A DNA stretch of 64,000 bases. Origin: DASSFG01 sp035547915. GTDB taxonomy: Bacteria > Planctomycetota > Planctomycetia > Pirellulales > JAICIG01. The notes below the pieces were generated by a model. It was given only the letters and a program-made list of their open reading frames with translations, did not search any database and was not told the DNA's origin. Below, in pieces: positions 9,267-18,925 of this stretch (positions are counted from its first letter, which is position 1; the number at the start of each line of letters is the position of its first letter). The stretch lies in assembly GCA_035547915.1 (NCBI GenBank), contig DASZTS010000110.1, positions 62,001-126,000 on the forward strand, read 5' to 3'. The position numbers and the translations under genes are program-made.

Positions 9267-11339
9267 TCATGATTTGTCCGAACGGCTTTCGCCGACGTGC
9301 AGCGTCTTGATCAGAAAGGCATAGCCGTCGGCCATCTCTTCGATGGCCTTGGAGGTGGGGATGCCGGCGCCGTGACCGGCACTGGTCTCGATGCGGATGA
9401 GGACCGGGGCGTCGCCTGCTTGTGCCGCCTGCAAGGCGGCGGCGAACTTGAAGCTGTGGGCCGGCACCACGCGGTCGTCGTGGTCGGCGGTGGTGACGAG
9501 AGTCGGCGGATAATGCGTGCCCGGCTTGATATTGTGCAAGGGCGAATAGGCGAACAACGCGGGAAACTCGTCGGCATTGTCGGCCGAGCCGTACTCGGAG
9601 CACCAGGCCCACCCGATCGTGAACTTGTGGAACCGCAGCATGTCCATCACGCCGACCGCGGGAAGCGTGGCGCCGTACAACTCGGGGCGCTGCGTGAGGC
9701 AGGCCCCCACCAGCAAGCCGCCGTTGCTGCGTCCGGCGATGGCCAACTTTTCACGCGATGTATAGCCCTCCTCGATGAGCCATTCGGCGGCGCCGATGAA
9801 ATCGTCGAAGACGTTCTGCTTCTTGGCTTTCATGCCGGCCTCGTGCCATTGCCGGCCATATTCGCCCCCTCCGCGCAGGTTGGGCATGGCGAACAGCCCA
9901 CCGCGCTCCAGCCACACGAGGCGGCCGACCGAGAAGGCGGGCGTCAACGAGATGTCGAAACCGCCGTACGCATAGAGATAGGTCGGCCGTGGCTCCTCGA
10001 AAGTCATATCTTTGCGGTGAACCAAAAACATCGGCACCCGCGTGCCGTCCTTGCTTTGGTAAAAGACTTGCTTCGTCACGTAGTCGTCGGGGTCGAACGC
10101 CAGCTTCGGCTCGCGAAACAGTTCGCTTTTTCGGTCGTCGATGTCGTAGCGATAGATGGCCGGGGGACGCACGAAGCTGGTGAACGAATAGAACGTCTCG
10201 CGGTCGGCGCGGCGTCCCGTGAAGCCGCCCGCGGTGCCGATCTCGGGCAACTTGAGCTCGCCGAGCGACTTGCCTTTCAGATCGAAGATGCGGACCTGGC
10301 TCTTCGCATCGTTCAGATAGACGGCGAAAAACCGATCGCCCACGACGTGCGCTTCCTCCAACACGTGCTCGGCCTCGGGCACCAGTTCGCGCCAGCGATC
10401 GCGAGCGGGATGTTCGACGTCGATGGCCACGATCCGGTTGCGCGGAGCGTCGAGATCGGTGCGCAGCCAAAAGATCGAACCGTCGCTCCCCAGGAAATCG
10501 AAGCGCGCCTCGAAGCCCGTCAGCAGTTCAACGACCTCGGCCTGCGGCTGATGCAAGTCGAGATAGAACAGGTTGTTCTTCCGTTCGGTGCCGTGTGTCA
10601 CCGAAATCACCAGCCAGCGGCCGTCGTCGGTCACATCGCCGTGAAAGCCCCATTCCTTCTCATCCTTCCGCTCGTAGATCAATTTGTCTTCGGATTGCGG
10701 CGTGCCGACGCGATGGTAATAGAGCTTTTGAAAATAGTTCTGGGCGGTCAACTCCTCGTCCGGCTTGGGTTCGTCATAGCGACTGTAATAAAAGCCTCGG
10801 CCATCGTCGCTCCAACTCGCTCCGGAGAACTTGATCCACTTCAAGTGATCGTCCAGATCCTTTCCCGTTTCGACGTCGCGAACCCGCCACTCTTGCCAAT
10901 CGGAACCGGCCGACGCGAGCCCGTATGCCAACCGTTTTCCATCGTCACTGATGGCCGTGCCCGAGACGGAGATCGTGCCTTCCTTCGACAGCTTGTTCGG
11001 ATCGAGCAACACGCTCGGTTCGGCGTCGAGCGACGGCGCCCAATAGAGCACGCTCTGGTTCTGGAGGCCGTCGTTGCGGGAATAGAAATATCGGCCGCCG
11101 CGGGCCGCCGGCACACCGTACTTCTCATAGTTCCATAGCTCGGTCAGCCGCCGCCGGATCGGCTCACGCTCGGGAATCTTCTCCAACACCGAGAACGTGA
11201 GTTTGTTTTCCGCCTCGATCCAGGCCCGCGATTCGGGGCTGTCGGGATCTTCCAGCCAACGATACGGATCGGGCACGCGCGTGCCGTGATAGTCGTCGAC
11301 TTGGTCGTTGCGTCGGGCGGGCGGATATTGAAGGGCCAT
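9267..11339 (-). CDS. Prolyl oligopeptidase family serine peptidase (S9A)
   Basis: A 690-residue protein of typical S9A length, with a beta-propeller N-terminal two thirds and an alpha/beta-hydrolase C-terminus. It opens with YHGTRVPDPYRWLEDPDSPE, a hallmark of the family. The nucleophile lies in GRSNGGLLVGA, the acid in ADHDDRVVPAHS and the histidine in SAGHGAG. It should cleave short peptides after proline. No signal peptide is seen, so it is probably cytosolic. ATG 11339 (MALQYPPARR) was chosen because the 19 codons upstream lie outside the family domain. Confidence 0.92.
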   Translation of the reverse strand: MALQYPPARRNDQVDDYHGTRVPDPYRWLEDPDSPESRAWIEAENKLTFSVLEKIPEREPIRRRLTELWNYEKYGVPAARGGRYFYSRNDGLQNQSVLYWAPSLDAEPSVLLDPNKLSKEGTISVSGTAISDDGKRLAYGLASAGSDWQEWRVRDVETGKDLDDHLKWIKFSGASWSDDGRGFYYSRYDEPKPDEELTAQNYFQKLYYHRVGTPQSEDKLIYERKDEKEWGFHGDVTDDGRWLVISVTHGTERKNNLFYLDLHQPQAEVVELLTGFEARFDFLGSDGSIFWLRTDLDAPRNRIVAIDVEHPARDRWRELVPEAEHVLEEAHVVGDRFFAVYLNDAKSQVRIFDLKGKSLGELKLPEIGTAGGFTGRRADRETFYSFTSFVRPPAIYRYDIDDRKSELFREPKLAFDPDDYVTKQVFYQSKDGTRVPMFLVHRKDMTFEEPRPTYLYAYGGFDISLTPAFSVGRLVWLERGGLFAMPNLRGGGEYGRQWHEAGMKAKKQNVFDDFIGAAEWLIEEGYTSREKLAIAGRSNGGLLVGACLTQRPELYGATLPAVGVMDMLRFHKFTIGWAWCSEYGSADNADEFPALFAYSPLHNIKPGTHYPPTLVTTADHDDRVVPAHSFKFAAALQAAQAGDAPVLIRIETSAGHGAGIPTSKAIEEMADGYAFLIKTLHVGESRSDKS

Positions 11340-11467
11340 CGAGATTCTCAACTTGGCAGGAAGACGGCATAAGCGACAAACAAGCCCCGCATCCACGGAG
11401 CGCTGGCGACCGGTCGTCGGTCTGGGTAACGGCAGGTGCTGGAAACGGATGCGTTGCGCAGCCTATC

Positions 11468-12034
11468 CTACGCCACGCCGGCCAAGGCTTCCATTTCCAA
11501 CGCACGCAATTTCATGCGTACCTGTTCGCAAGCCGAATCGCCGCGCGTTGAGCGGCCGGCACCCACCACGCGATGGCACGGTATGATCAAGGGCACCCGA
11601 TGCGTGCGCATGCAATTGCCGACCGCTCGCGCGGCGCGGGGATGCCCCGCCTTTGCGGCGAGCTCGCCATACGTAAGCGAAGAGCCAAACGGAATGCGGC
11701 GGCACAGCTCGTCGACACGCCGTTGAAACGATGTCTGGCCCTCTACCGACACCTTGACATCGCGGAAGTCGTCGACGGCACCGTCAGCGTACTTTTGCAG
11801 GCGTCGCACGAGCGCGGCTAACTTTCGGCTGCTAGCATCGCGTTTGGCGGCGAGTTCCGCCGCATCGTCGATAACCATGCGATCGTCGAAGGCCGCGTCT
11901 TCGCTGATCGAGACCAATGCGGCTCGCGGATTTTGATGACCGAACGACAAACGGTGCACCATCTGGGCGTCGGCGACGAGCGACATCCAACCGAGCGTCG
12001 TCGGAAAAACCAGCGCGCGAGGGTCCGTTTTCAT
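11468..12034 (-). CDS. ogt: Methylated-DNA--protein-cysteine methyltransferase
   Basis: A 188-residue protein that removes alkyl groups from O6-alkylguanine onto its own cysteine. The active-site motif IPCHRVV is present. It is preceded by the DNA-binding helix-turn-helix (FGSSLTYGELAAKAGHPRAARAVG) in which RAARAVG includes the arginine finger. The N-terminal half is the variable domain of this family. It acts alone in DNA repair. It is divergent from the unknown gene at 12262, with about 230 bp between them. Confidence 0.93.
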   Translation of the reverse strand: MKTDPRALVFPTTLGWMSLVADAQMVHRLSFGHQNPRAALVSISEDAAFDDRMVIDDAAELAAKRDASSRKLAALVRRLQKYADGAVDDFRDVKVSVEGQTSFQRRVDELCRRIPFGSSLTYGELAAKAGHPRAARAVGNCMRTHRVPLIIPCHRVVGAGRSTRGDSACEQVRMKLRALEMEALAGVA

Positions 12035-12139
12035 TCTTATTCTTTGAAAGGAAGAGGCGCGCCCGGTAGGCCTCGAGAAGGCTCCCGTTTGTCTCGCGCA
12101 ACATCACCATACACCGCGCGGCCGTACCCCGCAGCGGCT

Positions 12140-12169
12140 TTGACATCGTCAGATGCCGCATTCTATACT
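12140..12169 (+). promoter_or_regulatory. Sigma-70-type promoter for the 12262 gene
   Basis: TTGACA (12140-12145) and TATACT (12164-12169) are separated by 18 bp on the plus strand. It is the clearest -35/-10 pair in the window, and would start transcription near 12176, about 86 nt before the start codon of the conserved gene and its coupled aminotransferase. Confidence 0.6.
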
Positions 12170-12261
12170 GCACCGTGATCGTTGCAAGTTATGGCCCCAA
12201 GCTCATCCAAAACGGCGTTTCGCAGCCCGTCTGTGGGCAATCCTTTAAAGGGACACCTTGA

Positions 12262-13005
12262 ATGAATGACTACGGTTCGCTGTGCGACGACTTCTACGTT
12301 AACCTGAACCTCAGTACGGAGATGGAGCTGCCGAACAACCGCGAAACCGTGCTCCATTACTTCGAGCGGATCCAGAAAAAGTATCCCACGATGCGCAATT
12401 TCTATTGCCGCGAGAAGGGCGACTTTGTGCTCGAAGAAGACAAGGACCGGGGCCATTACCGCTGGGCGACCATCGAGAACCGCCGCGTCTGCTCGGGCCA
12501 GGTGAATCCCGAGTCGGTGGGCGAGGCGCTCGAGCAGCACAGACTGGTGTTGGAACTCGCGCCCTATATGCTGTCGGTCAGCCCGCTCGATTGCGAGGCG
12601 CTCGACCTGCTCTTCGGTTTTGATTTCACCTATCGCGGCAATCATAATCAACTCGTGGCCGAGGCGCTGGGTATCAGTCCGGCCTTTGAGCGGCTGGCCG
12701 ACCTGCCCGGCGCCAGCATCATCAATCACGAGCCCTCGATCACGCTGGCGCTCGATGAAGACTGCCGCACGCAATGCCGGCTGAGTATCGAGACTCGCAC
12801 GAATGCCTATCAGGTGCGGACGGGTGATTACCCCGAGGAACAGATGAGTGTCTACCTGACGGCCCGCCAATACGGCAGCTTGGGGCCGGACAGCACCTAT
12901 GTGTCGGCCTTGGAACACCTCACGCAAATCTGCCACGAGATGGTCGACAACTACGTCATCGAAAACGTCTTACGGCCCTTGGCACGGGCCATCGCGCTGA
13001 AGTGA
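12262..13005 (+). CDS. Conserved protein of unknown function
   Basis: A 247-residue soluble protein with no signal peptide or membrane segment. I do not recognise the family with certainty. It begins with an acidic stretch (NDYGSLCDDFYVNLNL), has an aromatic-rich middle part (MRNFYCREKGDF, GHYRWATIENRRVC), and ends with a helical segment. It is probably a planctomycete-restricted protein. The stop TGA at 13003-13005 is followed two bases later by the aminotransferase ATG, so the two are translationally coupled and probably act together. A strong promoter match lies at 12140-12169. Confidence 0.75.
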   Translation: MNDYGSLCDDFYVNLNLSTEMELPNNRETVLHYFERIQKKYPTMRNFYCREKGDFVLEEDKDRGHYRWATIENRRVCSGQVNPESVGEALEQHRLVLELAPYMLSVSPLDCEALDLLFGFDFTYRGNHNQLVAEALGISPAFERLADLPGASIINHEPSITLALDEDCRTQCRLSIETRTNAYQVRTGDYPEEQMSVYLTARQYGSLGPDSTYVSALEHLTQICHEMVDNYVIENVLRPLARAIALK

Positions 13006-13007
13006 GC

Positions 13008-14270
13008 ATGGCCGTCACCTTCAGCGATTTCGCTCGCGGCGTCAACGTCGAGACGGCGTTCAGCGTCCTGGCCGTGGCCAAACGGCTGAAGCTGGCCGGC
13101 AAGCGCGTCATCGAATTGGAGATCGGCGACAGTCCGTTCCCCTCGACCGCTTCCGCCAAAGCAGCCGGCACGGCCGCCATCCGTGACGACCGCTCACACT
13201 ATTGCCCGTCGGTCGGTCTGCCCGAATTGCGTGAGGCGGCCAGCCGCTACGTCAACCGCGAGCATGGCCTGACAACGACCGCCGCGAATGTGATTGTCGG
13301 ACCGGGTGCCAAGCCGTTCGAATTGCTGTTCTGCGAGGCCTTTCTGAATCCGGGCGACGGTGTGCTCGTATTCAGTCCGTATTTTCCCACCTACTTGCCG
13401 AACATCGCCCGGCGGGGGGCCCGGGCTTGGCTTTCCGATCTCAAGCACGAGCGCGAGTTCCGTCCGAACCTGGACGATGTGGAACAGTTTTTGAAGCGCG
13501 ACCCGCGTCCCAAGGCAATCTTTCTCAACAGCCCGCACAACCCCACCGGCGGCGTCGCGCAGCGCGAAGACCTGCAAGGGCTCGCCGACTTGATACGCGG
13601 TCGCGACGTGGCCGTTTTCAGCGACGAGCCGTACGACCAGATGGTGTGGCGTGGCCATCACGAAACGCTGCTCTCCGAACCGGGCATGCTCGACCAATGC
13701 GTCGCGGCGTATACCTTCAGCAAGTCGTACAGCATGAGCGGATGGCGGGTCGGCTTTGCCGTCGCCTCGCCGGCGGTCGTCGATCTATTCTCGACGCTGC
13801 TCAATACTTCGCTTTCGTGTGTCGCGCCGCTGGCCCAACTGGCGGCTGCGGCGGCCCTCGACCACGACGGCGCTGAGCGCGACGACACGATGCAACGTTT
13901 TCGCCGCAAGGTCGAACTGATGGCCGCCGGGCTGAACCGTATCGAGGGTGTGCGCTGCCTGGAGCCGAACGCCACGTTCTATCTCTTTCCCTCGGTGGCC
14001 GCGATTTGTAACCGGCAGGGCATCACTTCGCACGGCCTGGCCTTGTATCTGCTGGAAGGCGCCGACGATTCTTTGGGCGTCGCCTGCCTGGGAGGCGAAT
14101 CGTTCGGCGAGGCCGGCGGTGGATTCATTCGCTTCAGTTGCGCCGAGCCCGACGATCTGCTGGAAGAGGCGCTGGCCTTCCTGCCTAAGGCGTTTTCACG
14201 CACCGATAGAGCGGCAGCCTTCCTCCGCGCTCGTCCTGAATTCCGGTTGCCGCGCCCCTACCCGATCTGA
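13008..14270 (+). CDS. PLP-dependent class I/II aminotransferase
   Basis: About 420 residues. The fold-type I aminotransferase pattern is present: SHYCPSVGLPELREAASRYVNREHG near the N-terminus, FLNSPHNPTGG, FSDEPYDQMVW, and the Schiff-base lysine in FSKSYSMSGWRVGF. The substrate cannot be read from the sequence; aspartate or aromatic amino acids are usual for the subgroup. ATG 13008 is preferred; an in-frame GTG at 13002 would overlap the upstream stop. It is coupled to the unknown gene upstream. Confidence 0.88.
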   Translation: MAVTFSDFARGVNVETAFSVLAVAKRLKLAGKRVIELEIGDSPFPSTASAKAAGTAAIRDDRSHYCPSVGLPELREAASRYVNREHGLTTTAANVIVGPGAKPFELLFCEAFLNPGDGVLVFSPYFPTYLPNIARRGARAWLSDLKHEREFRPNLDDVEQFLKRDPRPKAIFLNSPHNPTGGVAQREDLQGLADLIRGRDVAVFSDEPYDQMVWRGHHETLLSEPGMLDQCVAAYTFSKSYSMSGWRVGFAVASPAVVDLFSTLLNTSLSCVAPLAQLAAAAALDHDGAERDDTMQRFRRKVELMAAGLNRIEGVRCLEPNATFYLFPSVAAICNRQGITSHGLALYLLEGADDSLGVACLGGESFGEAGGGFIRFSCAEPDDLLEEALAFLPKAFSRTDRAAAFLRARPEFRLPRPYPI

Positions 14271-14441
14271 GAGCTACGGCACGACGTCGAACGCCTTGCC
14301 TCGCAGCCGTTTTCCGGTTGGCGCCTGAGATCCCCGTCGCTTTCGCGACTGATCTTGGACCTGTACGGTCGATCGCTTACGCTGCTGTCTTGAAATTGGA
14401 TCCATTGGCTCCAGCGGCCCGTCGTACAAGGAGGGAAGGCG

Positions 14442-16589
14442 ATGACCCAGCGGCAATCGGCGACAATCCTCGTCCTGCTGACTGCGTTGTATGTTGCCTT
14501 TTTGGCCTTGCTCCCCCCGCAGCTCGAGTTCACTAGCGATACGATCATCCAATGGCTCTCGGGTATCGTTACGGGCGTTGTCATCGCGGTCCCGACCTTT
14601 TTGGCTCTCTGGTCGGTTCACGGTAGCAGCCGTGCCGCGGTTCGGCTGCCGCTCACCGCTTGGCTGCTCGTCCTCTTCTTTCTGGCGACAACCTACGGCG
14701 AAGTGCGTTACTTCGGCCACGGCGACGCGGACATCGTTCTCTTGGCGGTGGTCGCCTGGCTGGTGGCCCATGTCGCGATTCTGCTCCTATTGTGGCTGCT
14801 GCGCACCGTCCGCGGATGGCGATTGCGACGTCTCGAGTCTGACCCTGTTTCGGCGGCAGCAGGCGACCCGTCGCAGTCGGCCGTCACGGCTCGATCGCGG
14901 CAATTTACTATTCGTACCGTGCTCGAGTGGACCTCCGCGGCGGCGGTGCTTTGCGCCGGCTTTTGTTGGCTGGCGCCGTACGCCAACTTCGATATCGAAG
15001 AGTCGGTGGAGATGCTACTGAGCGAAGCCGCGTTGATCTACGGTGCCTTGCTCGGCCTCGGTTGCGCGCTCGCCGGCTTGCCCGTTCTGTCAGCCGCTTG
15101 GATCGTCCTAGCCGACGGCAGCCGCCCGGTGTGGCGCAGTGTGCTCGCCACGATCACCATCCTGGGAATCGCCGGTGGAACAGCCGTCTTTCGGTGGTGG
15201 TTTGACCGCGAGGACTTGGATCTTGTTGGTCTCGCGCTCACGATTGAGGTGGGCGTAATCACCGCGGCATTGATCGCCGTGTCGATCGTGCGAGCCTGCG
15301 GATATCGTTTGGTGCGACCAGGGAAAGAGGCAACGGTACCCATTGTCGCGGATCTGGTTGGCGCGCGACCTCGACAGCGGGCATTCGCCTTCACGCTGAC
15401 GTCGCTGGTCATCGCCTCTGTCCTGTTGGCTTGCTATGCGCCGCTACGGCTCGAAACCTGGCGACAGGCCGACGAAACCAATCGCTGGGCATCCCTGGGA
15501 TTCTCTGTCTCTTTCGATGGCGCGGGCCACGTTACGAGCGCGACGAGCACCTCGAAGCGAGACCTGACAGGTCTGGGGACCCTCATCTCACAGTTGCCAC
15601 ATCTCACGTTGCTGCAACTTTCGCATTCCACTCTGAACGACGCGCTGCTCGGACAACTGCCATCGCTGCCGGAACTGGAAACCCTACTCCTCGCCGGCAC
15701 GGCGATCAGCGACGCCGGTTTATCGCAGCTCGACCGTTTTCCGAATCTGAAGACGCTCAGCCTCTCCAACACCGGCATTACCGATGCCGGACTTTCGCAC
15801 CTGGGGAACCTGAGCAAATTGACAGACCTCTACCTCGTGGACACGGCGGTGCTTCTCGAGAGCGTGCCAACCCTTCCGGCCGTGCAGGACCTGAACCTGA
15901 AAGGCACCTCGGTGGGCGATGCGAGCATGTCGCGCCTCGGCCATTTTCCGAATTTGACAAAGCTCAGTCTCGAGCACACCAACGTCACCGATGTCGGACT
16001 GGAAGGACTTAACGCCTTGAAGGCATTGAAGACGCTCGATCTGAAATTGACCGATGTCAGCGACGAGGGCGTAACCGCGCTGTCGCAACTTCATCAACTG
16101 CAATCGCTCGATCTGCGATTGACGGCCGTCAGCAAAGCCGGCTTTCGGGAGCTTCACAAGGCCTTGCCCGAAACGGCCGTTAGCGTGGGAGCGAACGACG
16201 AAACGATTGATCGACTGTTATTCAGATTCGCTGTACGTGTCGAGAGCCTTGGCGCCTTCGGAAATGTTACCAATGTGCGCGGAAAACAAACTGCCACGCT
16301 CAAGAAACTGCACCTGCGGGGTGGTTTTTCGACGAAGAGCCAGCAGCGACAAAGCGATGGCGGGATCGCCGAGATGAACTCCGTGACCGACGCCGGGATG
16401 GCATTTCTCAGCGGTCAGACGGCGATGGAGGAGCTTGATTTGCGTGACTCGGGCATCACCGATGCGGGGCTGGCGTCACTCGTCAAGCTCACCAACCTCA
16501 AACGGCTCGACCTGCGCGGCACGCGAGTGACCGATGACGGCTGCGCGAGGATGGCAAAGAGTCTGCGCGACTGCGTCATCTTGCGCTAA
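14442..16589 (+). CDS. Membrane protein with C-terminal leucine-rich repeats (paralogue 1 of 3)
   Basis: A 715-residue protein. The first 330 residues hold about eight hydrophobic segments, broken by an Arg/Ser-rich loop that ends in RQFTIRTVLEWTSAAAVL, a membrane-proximal RxFTIRTLL pattern common in planctomycete membrane proteins. After a last membrane segment near residue 325, residues about 370-715 are leucine-rich repeats of the TDxGL type (for example SDAGLSQLDRFPNLKTLSL), interrupted by an island of about 70 residues before the last three repeats. It ends with a conserved CVILR. The likely role is protein binding or sensing at a membrane. A good ribosome-binding site (aaggaggg) precedes ATG 14442. 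Confidence 0.8.
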   Translation: MTQRQSATILVLLTALYVAFLALLPPQLEFTSDTIIQWLSGIVTGVVIAVPTFLALWSVHGSSRAAVRLPLTAWLLVLFFLATTYGEVRYFGHGDADIVLLAVVAWLVAHVAILLLLWLLRTVRGWRLRRLESDPVSAAAGDPSQSAVTARSRQFTIRTVLEWTSAAAVLCAGFCWLAPYANFDIEESVEMLLSEAALIYGALLGLGCALAGLPVLSAAWIVLADGSRPVWRSVLATITILGIAGGTAVFRWWFDREDLDLVGLALTIEVGVITAALIAVSIVRACGYRLVRPGKEATVPIVADLVGARPRQRAFAFTLTSLVIASVLLACYAPLRLETWRQADETNRWASLGFSVSFDGAGHVTSATSTSKRDLTGLGTLISQLPHLTLLQLSHSTLNDALLGQLPSLPELETLLLAGTAISDAGLSQLDRFPNLKTLSLSNTGITDAGLSHLGNLSKLTDLYLVDTAVLLESVPTLPAVQDLNLKGTSVGDASMSRLGHFPNLTKLSLEHTNVTDVGLEGLNALKALKTLDLKLTDVSDEGVTALSQLHQLQSLDLRLTAVSKAGFRELHKALPETAVSVGANDETIDRLLFRFAVRVESLGAFGNVTNVRGKQTATLKKLHLRGGFSTKSQQRQSDGGIAEMNSVTDAGMAFLSGQTAMEELDLRDSGITDAGLASLVKLTNLKRLDLRGTRVTDDGCARMAKSLRDCVILR

Positions 16590-16638
16590 GGGCTTGGCGG
16601 TCTCTTCGTAGCAGCTCATCGCACAAGGAGGGAAGACG

Positions 16639-18759
16639 ATGACCAATCGGCAATCAGCGACGATCCTCGTTCTGTTGACGGCCTTGTATGGCGTGGCGCT
16701 GATTTTGCTGTCGCCGCGATGGGAGTTGGTCGATGGGAACTCCGTCGACACATTGTTGGCAGGGACCGCGATAGGTCTGCTCATCGCGGGAGCGCCCTTT
16801 TTGGCAGTTTGGTCGGTTCACAGCAGCAGCCGCGCCGCCGTTCGGCTGCCGGTCACTGCCTGGCTGCTGGCCGTCTTTTGTCTGGCGGCCACTTATGGAA
16901 CGGTACGTGTTGTGGGCCAAGCTGAGTTCGAGTACATCGCACTGGCAACGGTTGTTTTGCCCACGAGCTACGCCGCGATTTGGATTTTTCTGCGGTTACT
17001 GCGAGCCATTCGCGGTTGGCGGTTGCACCGCGTCCAATCGGCGTCCTCGTCAACGTGCGCGGTCGATACGTCCGGGCCGGAAGGCTCGCGCCGACAACGG
17101 CAATTCACCATTCGCACGTTGCTCGCGTGGACCTTCGCGGCGGCGGCGCTCTGCGCGGGCCTGCGCTGGCTGGCGCCCTATGGCGCTTTCGATACAGACG
17201 ACTCGCCGGTGGCATTGCTCCAATTCACGTTGGTCGAAGGTGGAGTCGGGGGCCTGATGCTCGCCCTGGCAGGTTTGCCCGTTCTGTCGGTGGCTTGGGT
17301 TGTGTTGGCCGACGGGAGGCGCACGATCCTGCGTTGCGTGCTGGTTGCCATCACCATCTTGGGTATCGGGGGCGGCATCGCGGCGTTAGCCTGGTGGTCT
17401 GAGACAGACCAAGAGGAACTCGTGATGTTCGTTGCGTTCGCCCTCTCGGTTGAAGTGAGCATGATGGCCGCAGCCTTGGCGGGCGTGTCGATCGTGCGGG
17501 CCTGCGGCTATCGTTTGGTACGGCTGAAAGGCAAGGCGCCTGCGCCGACGGCCTTCGCGTCGAGCGGGGCGCTCGGGACTCGACGGTTCGCGTGGACCTT
17601 GGCGCCCATCGTGCTCGGCGCGGTGCTGCTGGCCTGCTCGGCACCGTTGCGGTTTGGAATCTGGCGGCTGGCCGATGAGAGGCAATACTGGACTGCCTTG
17701 GGGTGGGAAGCGGCTCACGATGCCGAAGGCCACATCGCCAGCTTGGCGAGTCATACGGACTGCGACCTGGCGGGCACCGCTCATCTGCTCGCGTCCGTGC
17801 CACATCTCAAGGCGCTCAATCTTTCGAACGCGGCGCTCGATGACGCACAACTCTCCAAACTGCCGTCTTTGACGGAGTTGACGGTGCTCACATTGGACGG
17901 CGCGGGCATCACCGACGCCGGCCTGCCGCATCTCCAGCGTTTTCCGAACGTAAAGACCCTGAAGCTGCTTCGCGCCAATGTCACGGATGCTGGCCTATGG
18001 CAGTTGCGCGTGTTGACCAAGTTGACCGCCCTCGACCTCTCGGAAACCAGCATCTCGTTTGATGCGCTCGAACCGATTGACCAACTCGAGGATCTGAACC
18101 TGGAAGGAACGGGGGTGAACGATCGCAGTCTGGCGCGCCTCGGTTGTTTTCCGAATCTGAAAAGCCTCGGCCTGGTGCGTACCGAGGTCAGCGACGATGG
18201 TTTGCACGAATTGGGAGTACTGAAATCGTTGCACACGCTCGATCTTAGAATGACCGACGTCGGCGACGGGGCCGTCGCCCCCTTGTCGCAAATGGTTCGA
18301 TTGAAACGCATCGACTTGCAATTAACGGCACTCAGCGAGGCTGGCTCAAGAGAGCTTCAGAAAGCGCTGCCGGCCGCGTCGGTGATCACCGGCGCGAACG
18401 ACTCACTGCTGCGCGGCGCTGTGTCTGTTCAGGTTCGCAATGTAGTCGACGGACAGGAGGTCTATGCGGTCGTGCCAAAGACCCTCAAGCGACTCCATGC
18501 GCGCGGCAGTTATCCGACTCACGATGTGCAAGGCAACGGCGCGCTGCTCACGGTGACCGACGCCGGGCTGGCCGCCTTGAGCGGTCAGACATCGATGGAG
18601 GAACTCGACTTGCGCGAGTCGGGCGTCACCGATGCCGGCCTAGCATCGCTGTTTACCTTGGCGAGCCTCAAACGGCTCGACGTGCGCGGAACCCGAGTGA
18701 CGGAAAGCGGGTGTGGCAATCTGGCCAAGATACTCCCCAACTGCACGATTCTGCGCTAA
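16639..18759 (+). CDS. Membrane protein with C-terminal leucine-rich repeats (paralogue 2 of 3)
   Basis: A 706-residue paralogue of the gene before it, with the same order of parts: N-terminal membrane domain, RQFTIRTLLAWTFAAAAL, further membrane segments, then TDxGL leucine-rich repeats with the same interruption and a CTILR end. It starts 49 bp after the previous stop. The sequence just before the ATG (cacaaggagggaagacg) is nearly the same as that of paralogues 1 and 3, so the duplicated unit included the ribosome-binding site. It is closer to paralogue 3 than to 1 over the repeat part (for example LEDLNLEGT, VNDRSLAR). Confidence 0.8.
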   Translation: MTNRQSATILVLLTALYGVALILLSPRWELVDGNSVDTLLAGTAIGLLIAGAPFLAVWSVHSSSRAAVRLPVTAWLLAVFCLAATYGTVRVVGQAEFEYIALATVVLPTSYAAIWIFLRLLRAIRGWRLHRVQSASSSTCAVDTSGPEGSRRQRQFTIRTLLAWTFAAAALCAGLRWLAPYGAFDTDDSPVALLQFTLVEGGVGGLMLALAGLPVLSVAWVVLADGRRTILRCVLVAITILGIGGGIAALAWWSETDQEELVMFVAFALSVEVSMMAAALAGVSIVRACGYRLVRLKGKAPAPTAFASSGALGTRRFAWTLAPIVLGAVLLACSAPLRFGIWRLADERQYWTALGWEAAHDAEGHIASLASHTDCDLAGTAHLLASVPHLKALNLSNAALDDAQLSKLPSLTELTVLTLDGAGITDAGLPHLQRFPNVKTLKLLRANVTDAGLWQLRVLTKLTALDLSETSISFDALEPIDQLEDLNLEGTGVNDRSLARLGCFPNLKSLGLVRTEVSDDGLHELGVLKSLHTLDLRMTDVGDGAVAPLSQMVRLKRIDLQLTALSEAGSRELQKALPAASVITGANDSLLRGAVSVQVRNVVDGQEVYAVVPKTLKRLHARGSYPTHDVQGNGALLTVTDAGLAALSGQTSMEELDLRESGVTDAGLASLFTLASLKRLDVRGTRVTESGCGNLAKILPNCTILR

Positions 18760-18925
18760 TGCCTGGACTCGTGAGGCGTGTTGTGCTTTCCTCGTGCTTC
18801 CATTGCCATTTTCCAGTTCTCACAGCGGGTCAGCCGAACCACAACTTAAAGGCGGTTTGAAATGCGGAATCGTTGACAGATTTGAAGCACGACACGAGCG
18901 GTCCGTCATACAAGGAAGGAAGACC

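Noticed and set aside
9297..11138. 613-codon plus-strand frame
   Set aside because: Antisense to the prolyl oligopeptidase gene, with no recognisable domain.
18873..18878. TTGACA upstream of LRR paralogue 3
   Set aside because: No -10-like box at 15-19 bp downstream, so it is not called as a promoter.
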